From Sphagnum compactum (Eukaryota; Bryophyta; Sphagnopsida; Sphagnales), in the NCBI GenBank assembly GCA_965153455.1, contig OZ234493.1, forward strand, positions 35,206,213 to 35,270,212: a DNA stretch of 64,000 nucleotides, read 5' to 3'. Of this stretch, positions 35,229-46,407 are shown piece by piece (position 1 is the stretch's first letter; every line of letters begins with the position of its first letter). Below the pieces are notes generated by a model. That model was not told the DNA's origin. It searched no databases and was given only the letters and a program-made list of their open reading frames with translations. The translations under genes and the position numbers were made by a program.

Positions 35229-36207
35229 CTAATATACGACAAGAAGTGAGAATGCCACATAGATCAAACCGCATGGGTACGCCACTAACACTTTATGCTC
35301 ATCAGCATGAGGAACCAAAACAGCCATCAAGCTTGTACATGACCGTGTGCACCAGAGCACTGTTACCGCAGCCATAATTAGTTTCACAAGCCCCCTGCAC
35401 ATCCCCACAACTACACTTAGTACAGTGTAACTGTGAACAATAATGGCTGTATTCATGCCAGTGAATTATCCATTTCCAATGCCAAACATGACAATTAGGG
35501 GTGGGTTTAGCTTTAAGCTAACTAGCCATATGCGAAGACTGCAGGGGTGGAAAGAAGCAATTTAAATGGAATTATGTTCTGGCATCTCTGTGTAAAGAAG
35601 CATAATTAAGTAAGAGAAAATGGGGGAGGAAATTTTTTCTGCACCTGCCAGGTACAAATATTGATAGTGCAGAAAACAGCACCATGGGAATGAGACAGTA
35701 GCCTACTAGGCTAACACACCGATACAAGTCGAGGCTGCCATTCTTCCCTGCCAACAAATTGAAAACCATGTACAAGAACAAAGAAGCCAGTGTTGTCCAC
35801 CCTAAGATCACTCCGAAATGTAGTTTACCGGCTAGAAGCTGGCATACACCAAATAGGACACAGAATATGATGGGCCCTGACAAATCAGCATCCTCATGAA
35901 GATCTGGATTTACGCGGAAGGGGTTCAAAACTGTAATAGTTCTTCGCATGATTTGTGGAATGTTGATCCCAAGCTCTGCCACATCACGGAATAAAAGGTA
36001 TCAGTCTCTGCACTTTCCAACTATGAAGAACCTTGCCCATGCAGGTAGAAAAGAAGGGGGATTCCTTGAGTGGTCAGTGATAGCTGTTATGACAGGTGAC
36101 TGCTACTACTTGAGCTCTATTCCACACCCCAGGCTCAGGGGTTCAGGTATACATTCTAATGAAAGTGGGGATGCCCAGAACCACAACCAAAACAACCAAA
36201 AATAATG

Positions 36208-36249
<42 letters not shown>

Positions 36250-38133
36250 GATGGAGAACTTTCAAAGATATTTTGATCCTTTCAGGACAAAAAAACTGGC
36301 TTTGGAAAGCTCCCCACTTAGGACTAAGAAGTTCTTGATTAATTATTTGAAGATTCTAAGGAAAAAAAAACAAAAAACAAAAATGCTTGTTAAGAAAACT
36401 TCTACTCCAAACTAGTAGAAACTTTGAAGCATAACCTTTACTCTTAAGCAGACCAATTACACTTGCCATTTCAGTTAACAAAGAAACTCTTTGGAGCTAC
36501 TAAAAACAGAGCCTGAAAAACCTATAGAACTGCCAATTCAATAGTAATTGCCTATTGGAATCCACACAAGGCATATGTCTCATGTTTAAACCAGTGTTGG
36601 GCAGGTATCGACTTTTGAACATACCAGCTTGTACGAGTATTGCACCTGTTTTTTCAAAGTTCAGGTATCTCTTTTTAAAACTTCATACCGGCCTAGTACT
36701 AGATCTCTTTTCAAACTTTCATACCAGCCTGGTCCTATTAGGGTCCCAGGCTGATTTTTGACTGGTATGCATGAGCCTGGCACATACCTGGTACTGAGAC
36801 TAATGCAGGTATTACCTCAAGCCCCTACCAGGTAGACACTAGTACAAGAGGCAGGCATTTACCTTATGTCCCTACCAGGCAGGTACTGGTATGAGGTTGC
36901 TATTGCCTGGTGCCATATACTAGTCTGGTGGTCAGTCCTTTGATACCAGTAACAGTATCAACCTATATACTAGGGTTCCAGCCTGGTACCTGCCCAACAC
37001 TGGTCAAAAACTTGGATACTCTGGGTTGAGAGAGCTTACTAAAAACCATTGAAGCTTAAGCTATGGTACTCCTAGGATATTCCTGAGTCTCCAAAGATCA
37101 CAGCAGAAAAGCATTAGGCACACACAATTGAGCTCACAAAAGGGTCTATGATATATGCTGTGGCTGGAGAGTCTTTTGACTAGCTAGAAAGCGCAAAGCT
37201 GGAGAAAGCAGAGATATCAGAAACTAACAGATCACCTACAAACTTCTTACTGAGGATGATGGGGGACTTGAGCATCATATCAAAACTTTTATTCTCTAGA
37301 TTCCAATTCTGATAGGCTTGATCTTTGCATAAAAGAGTTGAGAAATCAAAGGACTGGAACCAAAAAAGGGAAGAAGATTTTGCCAGCCAACCTTTGTTTG
37401 TTCTTGAGCAATTCTAGAGCTCCATCATGATAATGATTACTTCAACCTCTCTCTCTCTCTCAAAGGATGCCTTTTTGAACTTAACTATTTTTTCAGAGTG
37501 GACAATCAATCAGCTTCTTGCATTGTGGGTGATAACATAGCCTCAAACACACAAAAGCTATACAGCCCATGGTACAAAAGGACAGAAAAGAAAAGAAAGC
37601 ACTACTGGACGCTCTTACCTGATTCTGAATTCAGTTGTAACTATGAACCTCGACTGTGTTGGAGAATGCAGATGCTTGTGTTCCTGACATCTGCATTGAA
37701 GAAAGATTCTCGGATATAGGTATACTCAGCTTCTTCCCCGTGTGCATTTAGGGTACTGATAGTAAGAATGCCGTGGACAGAATTTGGAGGAAAAGAGAGA
37801 GAGACACACACAAAAGATACAGAGAACTCGAGAAGCGGCTAGGCTTATGAACAAGAGTTGATTACACACACACACACCTTCAAGAAGCGGAAGCTCGTCT
37901 TCAAACGCGCCGAATCCATTTCCGCTTCCTCCGCCGTAGGAAAGACGGCCTGATGGTGGAGCTACATTTCCTGATGAAGGAGCTCCAAGGTCGAAAGGCA
38001 TGAAAGGGAGAACCGACGCTCCGTTCCTCCCCATCGGCCCCTGCCCTCCTGCCATCTGCCCAGAAGGAGCCCTTGGCCTCTGCCCTCTGAACGGCTCCGC
38101 TCCATCGAACGACAACGCCACATCGTCCCTCAT
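35229..38133 (-). CDS. YIP4: YIP4-like (YIPF5/YIP1-family) Golgi membrane protein, three exons
   Basis: Exons on the minus strand: 38133-37878, 35975-35645 and 35394-35229, all with GT/AG borders (phase 1, then phase 2). Together they give 753 bp and 250 residues. Residues 1-85 are a cytosolic Pro/Gly-rich head with FMPFDLG and FEDELPLLEE, which match the plant YIP4a/b head closely. The Yip1 domain follows, with the conserved DLSGP (116-120) and GYCLIP (177-182). Five hydrophobic segments run from about 119 to 249. Plant YIP4 proteins of this type work with ECHIDNA at the trans-Golgi network in secretion of wall polysaccharides, and the wider family binds Rab GTPases. That role is inferred from homology. 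ATG 38133 is the only start that gives the family N-terminus. Intron 1 (1.9 kb) holds a hAT-like element. The exons reconstruct without any frame correction, so the gene looks functional. Confidence 0.92.
36209..36244. repeat. GA microsatellite in intron 1 of the YIP4-like gene
   Basis: About seventeen GA units in the intron between exons 1 and 2. Seen directly. It is purine-rich on the plus strand, hence CT in the transcript. Confidence 0.9.
36592..37002. mobile_element. hAT-like MITE in intron 1 of the YIP4-like gene
   Basis: Perfect 16-bp terminal inverted repeats, CAGTGTTGGGCAGGTA on the left and its reverse complement on the right, enclose 411 bp. The interior is full of short tacc-agcctggta / caggtactggtatg words in both orientations. 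CAGTG-type ends fit the hAT superfamily, which makes 8-bp target duplications. The flanking 8-mers gtttaaac and gtcaaaaa match at five of eight positions, so the duplication may be decayed. No coding capacity. A degenerate relative of its interior (cttggtattggatcttttaaaa-type words) appears near 39220-39360. Confidence 0.7.
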
Positions 38134-38377
38134 CGCTCCCCCTTGTTCCTCTCTGTCTTTCTCTGTGGATAGATCGATCGATCGAGTTTGGTTGCTTCCT
38201 TCGCTTCAGCGCTCTCCCCTCTCACCAGCTTCCCGCAAACAAAACAACAAACCCTAGATTTGTCGTGCACCCAAAGCTCGAGATGCCCAAAAGGGGAGAG
38301 GGGGGGGCGGGTGCGGGCAGAGCGACGACGGGTATCATCCTATTAGATGGAAGGAAATGAGAACCGGAAAAGACCCG

Positions 38378-38760
38378 GTGTTGTGTGTGTAAATGGTTTG
38401 GGACTTACTCCATGTAAGTGTAGATCCCATAATGAAATTTTATTTACATTCTGTGTAAGTGTCTAATATTCATTTACATTCAATAAGTGTAAAATTGTGT
38501 AAATTTATTTTATGTCATGTAAAACAATGTAAGTGTAAAATAATGTTTTCTTTTTTTTTTTTTTTTTGGGAACTTAAGAGGCCCAAAAACAAGATGACGT
38601 TATGAATAACGTTAGTATATACACTTACACATTCACCAAAACATTTACACAATGTTGTGTAAGTGTAAAAAGTTTGGACATGTAAAACGTAAATCATTTT
38701 ACACTTACACATGATTTACATGCCGTATATACGACCATTGACACTTACACACACAACACT
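38378..38760. mobile_element. TIR element rich in TGTAAGTGTA words, just upstream of the YIP4-like gene
   Basis: The left end, gtgttgtgtgtgtaa, and the reverse complement of the right end, gtgttgtgtgtgtaa, are identical over 15 bp. Inside, tgtaagtgta occurs about ten times, in one orientation on the left half and the other on the right half, so the element could form one long hairpin. A T run of about 18 lies in the middle (38549-38567). The left end is 245 bp upstream of the start codon, within the likely promoter. No coding capacity. Superfamily not determined. Confidence 0.6.
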
Positions 38761-38841
38761 CTTTTGAATTTGTTTTTTTTTCATTCATCTTGAGTGAACT
38801 AACAATGAATGATGTGTAATAGCTATTTCCAAATAGCGATA

Positions 38842-39062
38842 GGCCAAGGCAAATTGACGCCACATTGGGATCATGGTTGAAACCCAAAAACTCGTTTAAA
38901 TGACCATATTAGGCCCCAAAAAATTATTGATTTGAACTTGAGGACCCTGCTTTAGTCAATGGAGATGATGATATTTATAAATATTAGAATATTTATAAGC
39001 AATTTAAATGGGTTTTGGGGTTTTTATCATGATCCCAATATGGGGGTCAATTTGCCTTGGCC
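38842..39062. mobile_element. Foldback-type repeat with ~60-bp inverted arms
   Basis: Arm 38842-38902 (ggccaaggcaaattgacg...cgtttaaat) and arm 39002-39062 (its imperfect reverse complement) enclose about 100 bp. By eye identity is about 80%. It is the size and shape of a small MITE. The overlapping open frames at 38705-38887 and 39008-39247 are consequences of the repeat. Confidence 0.6.
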
Positions 39063-40240
39063 AGGTTCTAGCACATTACTTGTGCACATTGTTTAAATTG
39101 TCATACCAGATTTGTCGTCTTATATTGGGACCTTTTTATTATTTTTTTCAAATGAAAGAGGAAATTTTGTTTGGTTTGGATTGGTATGGTTTGAACTTTG
39201 AACACATACTTAACACCGTGGTCCTGGTACGTATTGGGTACTTTTGAAATTTTGTACAGCTTGGTGCTTGTATTGGGTACTTTTCAAAACCTTCATATTA
39301 GGAGTCTTGGTATTGGATCTTTTAAAAACTTTCATTCCACCAAACCTAGTCCAAGATTGATATTTGCCTGATTAGGCAAGTATATATTTATCTATGAAGC
39401 AAGGTAGGGTAAAATAGCCCATAACCAAACACTTAAAAGGTTTAGAGAGTTTGGGCGTTCAGGGAGTACCTCAATTCACCATGGAGTCTAAAGATGAATT
39501 GTAGAGCACTCTTGGCGCTCCCAATGCCGTTTATTGCTTGTCATTGAGTAAAAAATGAACAAGATATCACATCCCAAAATTGGACGCCCTTAATTGTTGG
39601 GAAAAATAGCCAACAAGCAAAGGATTCCCTATGATTAAACACCTTTGATCCTATTTTCATAATAGGGTTGATGAAAAGTAAACACCATGTGTCTTATATT
39701 CAAAATTGGATGAAGGGAGAAACATACATAATTTTATGTAAAATTGTAAATCAACCATCAATAGTTAGGATCGAAAATTTTCAAATAGGGTTTCACATCC
39801 ATGGTGATGGGTGTTCCTTTATTCTCTAAACCTTAATTCCCACAATGCTAACCTTAATTCCCCCAACATTTGGAGGTGTCATGGGGCTTCCCATTATGAT
39901 CTATCTCATTTCCTCTAGTCAGCTCCTTTTGGTTTGGTCTTCAACACTTGGAAGTGTTGCTAGGTTTCCCATTATGATTTCTTTCATCTCCCTTTGGTCT
40001 TAACAACTTCGGAATGACAACTTTGCAATGATAGTGTTTGCACTTAGAGCTCAAGATGTGCACTTGGAGTTAAGCTTCTTGAATTCATTCATGTAGTTGT
40101 TTCTCCTTGCAAGGTTTGACCATGTTTGAATTATTGATGTTTGGGATTTGCTCCATTGTCCATGCTCATGTCTGCTTTGTGTGTGATGCAAGTATGGAGC
40201 ACGACACTTGAACTAGCCAAGGGAGAATGAAAGTTGTTGT
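39063..40240. other. Intergenic DNA; no gene recognised
   Basis: Contains diverged repeats of ggtattggatcttttaaaa-type words near 39220-39360, similar to the interior of the hAT-like element at 36592-37002. Nothing else is recognised. Confidence 0.35.
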
Positions 40241-41680
40241 GTTACAAGTTTAGTCCTTCTTTTTCCTTCTTCGAGCAAGAGCTTGAACTCCCGTTGTTCT
40301 TACCCTAGTCCTTTTCTCTTTCAAATTCGAGTTCAAGTTGCTACTACCTTAATCTTTTTCTCTCCTCTCCTTGAGTTCATGTTCGAACTGCTACTACCTT
40401 GGTGCTTCTTTCTCTCTTTTCCTCAAGCTTAATTTCGATTGCTACCTACCTTGGTCCTTTTTATCCCCTCTTCTCCTCAAGTTACTAGTACCTTGGTCCT
40501 TTTCTTTCTCTTCTTCTCTCCTCTCTTCAAGTTGATATTACTTTGGTCCTTCTCTCTCTTCTCCTATCCTCTCTTTGAACTATTATTGCCTTGGTCCTTT
40601 TTCTCATCTTGTTTCCTCTCCTTGAACTGCTAGTGTTTTGGTAATTTTTTCTTTCTCCTTTCCTCTCTTCAAACTGCTGATGCTTTGGTCTTTTTTTCTC
40701 TCTCCTGTCCTTTCATGTCCTTGAATTGTTGTTGCCCTTGTCCTTTTATATTTCCTCTCTTCTCTTTAAGTTGTTGCTACTTTGGTCCTTCTTTCTTTTT
40801 GCTCTCCTTGAGTTCGAGGTGAAGTTATTATTGCCCTGGTCCTTCTTTTTTTTTCCACTCCTCTCCTCAAACTTAAGATGATGTTGCCTTAGTTTTTCTT
40901 TCTTTTTCTTCTCCTCGAGCTCAAGTTCAAGATGTTGCTACCTTAATCATTTTCTCTCTTTCTCCTTTCCTTTCCTTGAGTTGTTGTTGCCCTAATCCTT
41001 CTTTTTCTCTCCTCTCTTCTCCTCTCCTTGAGTTACTATTGCTTTGGTCCTTCTCTCTTGTCTCCTCTCTTCTCCTCAAATTGCTACTACCTTGGTCCTT
41101 CTTTCTTTCTCCTCTCTTCAAGTTCAAACTCAATTATTGTTTGCCTTGGATTTTTCTCTTTCTCTCCTTTCCTCTCCCTATTATTGCCATGGTCCTTCTC
41201 TTTTTCTCCTCTCCTTGAGCTCGAAGTATTGTTGCCCTAGTCCTTTTTTCTTTATCCTCTATTCGAGCTTGAATTATTGTTACATTGGTCCTTCTCACTT
41301 TCTTCTCCTCGAGCTTGAGGTTGAGCTCTTGTTGCCTTGGTCCTTTTCTCTCTCCTCAAATTCGAGCTATTGTTACCATGATCCTTTTCTCTTTGCTCAA
41401 ACTCCTTTTTCTTCTACTTGACTCAAGCTGTTATTACCATAATCCTTCTCTTTATCCTCTCCCTGAGCTCAAGCTCAAGCTGTTGCCTGCCATTGTCCTT
41501 CTTTTTTTCTCTTCTCTTCAAGCTTGAATTGTTTTTTGCCTTGGTCCTTCTTTCTCTTTCTCCTCAAGTTCAAGTTCGAGCTATTGCTTATTTTGGTCCT
41601 TTGCTCTTTCCTTGAACTATTGCTTGACCTAGTCCTCTTCTCTTTTTTCGAGCTCAAATTGTTGCTTGCTTTGATTAGGG
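40240..41680. repeat. Pyrimidine-rich minisatellite of about 1.4 kb, unit about 60-65 bp
   Basis: More than twenty degenerate units, each with ttgctaccttggtcctt, a ctctctcttctcctct-type tract, and ccttgagctcaag. The plus strand is strongly pyrimidine-rich and the minus strand purine-rich throughout. Several overlapping open frames on both strands (for example Leu/Ser/Phe-rich on plus, Arg/Lys/Glu/Gln-rich on minus) arise only because stops are rare in such tracts. The repeat fades at both ends. Confidence 0.8.
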
Positions 41681-44600
41681 TTGTCACAATGTATGTGCAT
41701 TCATCATGAAGTGATGGATGCATCTAGACCTAGGCACACCTTTACATCACGTCAATATAGGGTCAACCTAAGTCAACCTAGGGTCAATTTAGGTCAAAGG
41801 CACTAAAAGTTGCCCGAGGCAAGGTTATGGGTGATCAAAATTGGACCCATTTCGGTCACCATAAACCTTAAGGCAACTAATTGTTTTTGGTCACTACTCA
41901 TGTGGCAATTGAAAAAAATTCAATTGCCACATGATTGGCAACAAAATGTTTTCGATTGCCAAAGTTGTGATGATTGAAAACATAATGTTGCTAATCATGT
42001 GGTAACTCAATGTTTTTCGTTTGTCGTACATTTCTAGATCTTGATTGTTTGATTGACGATGGATTGATTTCCACCATTGATTTGGTGACAAAATTTGGTC
42101 CTGCTTGGTAATAAAATGTAGACCTTGCTTGTCAATACTCATTTTTTCCTTCAATGAGGTGTGTGGGCCTTGTGTTGTTTAAGATTAACCATTGCCATAT
42201 ACCTTGAAAGGGAGGGGTGAAACTTTTATGGATGTTTGAATTTCAAATTGTCATATTGCATTTGTAATTGATGTTGAATTTCAATTGTAGCCTTGAAGGT
42301 GGAATTCGATTTTATTGTTGAATACCTTAATTATATCAATCAAGCTTATGGTTTTTGTGTACAAAGTTTTATCGATGGAAGGAAGGCAGAATGTGTGGAA
42401 TCCATGGTATTTGATGTTAAAAGACAAGTTAAGGAAGGTGGAATGCAAGTTTTGCAACAATGTTATTTCATACTACAAGGACAGAATGTACTTCCATTTG
42501 GGCTATCAATATGATGGCAATGGGTGAATTAAAGTTGCAATGTGTTCAAAGGCACGTTAATAAATACATTAAGTCTTTTACTTATGAATAATGTTATTAA
42601 AATATGTCAATGGCTTGAAGTATCCCTTATACTAGGAAGGTTTTGATTTTTTGCTTAAGTTTCAAATTTAGATAATCTCTAAAAAAAAACTTCCAAAAAA
42701 TTAAGATGAAGAAATCTTCAAATGATTAAAAAGTTTAAATATTAAGTAAATGTTGGAAAGAAAAAAGACCAAGCCCACGCTCCACAAAGTGGAAGAAATC
42801 TTCCAACTTGGAGGAAAACCCTTGGAATCTTCTACTTGATTATTTTTTTCAAAAAAAACAAAAAAAAAAAACCAATGCTCTATGCCTACTTATAGGTGTA
42901 TGATCTTGCCCACTTTTAAAAAGTAGGTGTGAGAATTAAGAATAATTCTCCCTTCCCATTCCTCCCCCCCCCAATCTTAATATCTACATGAGTATGTTTA
43001 AGTTCATGCCTTATGATGGGTGAAGCCCACAAGTTGGGGACATTCCCAATATGCTAGCCCACTCTCCACTACTTCCTCATATTATACCCCTTATTTTGGA
43101 AATGCCCACACCTCAAGACTTTACCTTACTCATAAACGATGAAATTCAAATATGTGTTAGTTGATGGGAATACGAGGGACCTAACAAATTATACAATGTT
43201 GTTAACATTTTTTTCAATGAATTATTTGTATAGAGCAAGGATTGAGCCCTAATTTTATGATAATTGCTATTCATTTGAGAGGAGGAAGAAAAGAAGGAAC
43301 CTTTCTACACATAAGGTGCCAACAACTATTGAGACAAAAATTTCAAGATAAGGCACCTTCACATACACCAAATAAATGTTACATTCTTTTCACTTAAATA
43401 CATAATTTGTTTGAAAATATAATTAAAAAATTGGGAAGTTTTGACATTATGAACTACCATGACCACATGGTCAAAACATGGGCACATGAGTCATGATGGA
43501 TGACCTAATCTCATAAGAACCTTTGTTTTAAAACCAATAATCGAAATGGCCACTAGTGTTGACCTAATTTATATGGAGTTGAATCTAATGAAAGTTTACA
43601 TTGGGCACACAAATCTTTCATCAACTAAGGATCACCCTCCATTGAAGTTACACCATGTTTGAATACTAATGGACCAAAATTTAAATTGTGGGAAGAAAAT
43701 GTTAACTAATGACTCCAATTTTGGGTCAATTGGGTTTTAAGGTTGGGTTTGATTTCAATGGACATTTAGTAAATTATGGTTGGACTAGGTATACTTTTAT
43801 ATTTTTGGATGAAATGATGGGTTGGTAGAACTAAAAAATAATGGCTTTTATTCATTAGTTAACTCCAAACTTCAAATGAAATTTGGATTTTAGTTTCTTA
43901 AAATTTCATGTTTTCGGAAAAATTCCAAGGCTTGATGAACTTGGGTTATTACTTACTACCATAGCTTGAAAAGATACGGGGTTCATAAGAGGGGCATATA
44001 CAACCTATGGACCATCACTTCAACATGTCGTATATGCGGTAAGTATTTTGAAAAACATTATGTTACATTTGGCACAACTTGAAAGTAATTATCTTCATAA
44101 CCCATCACTAACTTACTGTAGGTTTGATATTTGTAGTTTCTGAAAATAATATATTTCTTGTTTGATATGTGAAAATTTAAGGGAATTGTTACTTTGGATG
44201 CCAATTTTTTTGGAACTAAACCAACTTTCTATGGCACCTAAATTTTCTATTGTATCACAATATTTGGTTTTAGTGGAAATTATTTATCCTCGATTTTGCT
44301 TAAAGAAACAATTTAAAATGTTGTAAAAGATCTCATTCTATTAGAGGTTTAGTGTAAAAAGAACCTACCAAAGAGGTTTTTTTTTTTTGGGTCAAAATTT
44401 CATTATTTTATTTTATTTTTGTTCGTCAAAGTGAAATTTGAAGATTAAAATGATTATTCATCACTCTAGTGCCAAACCTAAAAAGGTATTGAACTGTACA
44501 ATACTTGAATCCTATACACATCCACTACATAAGCATGTTTTGGTTTTCTTCGTTATTGGGGAACTATCACTTTTCATATTTGATGGGTGTATTAGTTGTG

Positions 44601-44828
44601 GGGTTTTTTACATCAACCATGTGTTATTTAATATACAAATTTGTAATTTTAAAAGGTGGGGTGGGGGAAGGTGGGATTGATGATGCAACTCTTTGGAATA
44701 TCGTTCTAAGTTATTTTAAAAATTTGACAAGGATTTGGGCAAGTTTTATTTTTGGAAACTTTTCACCTTTTAGCAAAAAAAAGTTCAAAAAAAAAATATT
44801 ATGTTAAATATTTTCAAATTTTGTTGGA

Positions 44829-44859
<31 letters not shown>

Positions 44860-46407
44860 AGCATGGGTAAATATTGTAACAAAAAGAGAAGTGATTTTTT
44901 TCCCATTTGATTCACTTTTCAATATTACAAGAAAACATAAAACAATGTGAAAATAAATAAATAAATAAATGAATTCCCTGATTTTGGGCCTTGCATAGTA
45001 TAATTTTTTTGTTTGTTAGCCCATTTTAAATCAAGGATTAGCTTTTCCAAAGCAAGATACCATTGTACAAGGGTGGCTTCAACACATTTTCGACAAATAA
45101 CAAATTAAATTTGAAGATTCCATATTGAAAAAAAAAAATAATCAATAGATTCTTCAATTTCTCTTCACAAAATAAATTATTTTGAGAAAAGTAATTTTTG
45201 GAAATTTTCAACATTTCTAAAAGTAATATAATTCGTGTCGAAGCCACCAAGGTACTACGGTAATCAACTTCCAAATACATATCAAGTTTCAACTACTAAA
45301 TGGTGAAAAGTTCCAATATTGCTTAACATGGTGAAATGAGGTTAATAAATTTAGGGCAAAAAAAACACAATGATGTGATGAAATTTTGAAGAACACACCA
45401 CAAGTATGAATGATGTTTAACATTGGTTAATTCTTAATTGGGTCCATTAAAATTAACAAAAATCTTGAACTTATATTGTCAAAATTTCAAGGAATTGAAT
45501 ATCAAAATTTTGAAAAATAGTAGATTTCAAAGCCAAACATCGATGTTAAAAGTTTTCATAAATGAAAAACAAAGTCAATGTTTAGCATGCATTTTTGTTT
45601 ATCCTTATTTTTTTCTCTCACAAAAAAAATTAAAAAATCTATTATCTTTGTAAGTGTGAACTAGATTACAAATTTCAAAATGATAACTTAATATTATTTA
45701 TTGATTAACATCACGTGTGGACATGTTGAAAAATTAATGTTTAGAAGGTTGATTGGAACTTGCAATGTTATAAGTTGTAGTATGGTGATTTGTGACTCTT
45801 TGTTGATATTACTCAATCTTCCGATTAGATTCCTAAAGCTAAGAAACCTAAGATCAAAAACCAAATTGCTATAGTTGATATTATGATGATGGAACAAGAG
45901 AATTTTATTTCAAGAAGAGAATTAGAACAACGTCAAACAGGAAAAAAATTAAAAATTTAAATCAACACAAAGGAAGTCTAGGCACAACAATTGCGTACCA
46001 CGTGACATTGGATGAATGCCCTTGTCTAGAGTCTTGACCGAACAACCTTCCCACAAAAAAATTTCCCATTTGATTTGGGTCTTTGAAACCCTAAAACCCA
46101 AACCAGCTATTGAAGAAGAAGATGCAAACTAACCCATCAATTGCAAAATACACCTTCTTTGCCTTGAAAATTTGCACAACTATCAAGGCATCACTTTTAT
46201 CTACGGGTTACAATCTTGTCGAGGAACATTAGCTTGGTTGGTTGGCTACATCAGACTCAATTCATCGTAATAGCATTACCTAACAGCTCATGATATGTAA
46301 TCCAATATTCTCTCTTTTGAAGACATGCACCACAGTACTCGTTGCAGCACATCTCACAAACAAAAACAACTCTTCAGAATTTGGTTCTCACCTTCGGGGA
46401 GAGCTTT
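41681..46407. other. AT-rich intergenic DNA; no gene recognised
   Basis: About 4.7 kb. Short frames at 42293-42527, 44438-44807 and 45038-45292 resemble no known protein and are not bounded by plausible splice sites. A (TA)n tract lies at 44829-44860. Short inverted copies of ttgccacatgattggcaa-type words occur near 41900-42005. The last few hundred bases may be 3' untranslated sequence of the pectinesterase gene. Confidence 0.4.
44829..44860. repeat. TA dinucleotide microsatellite
   Basis: Nearly pure AT alternation of about 32 bp, interrupted once by a C. Seen directly. Confidence 0.9.

Noticed and set aside
41044-41421. 125-codon Leu/Ser-rich frame that looks like a membrane protein
   Set aside because: It is a reading of the CT-rich minisatellite, and all three plus frames are open in overlapping parts.
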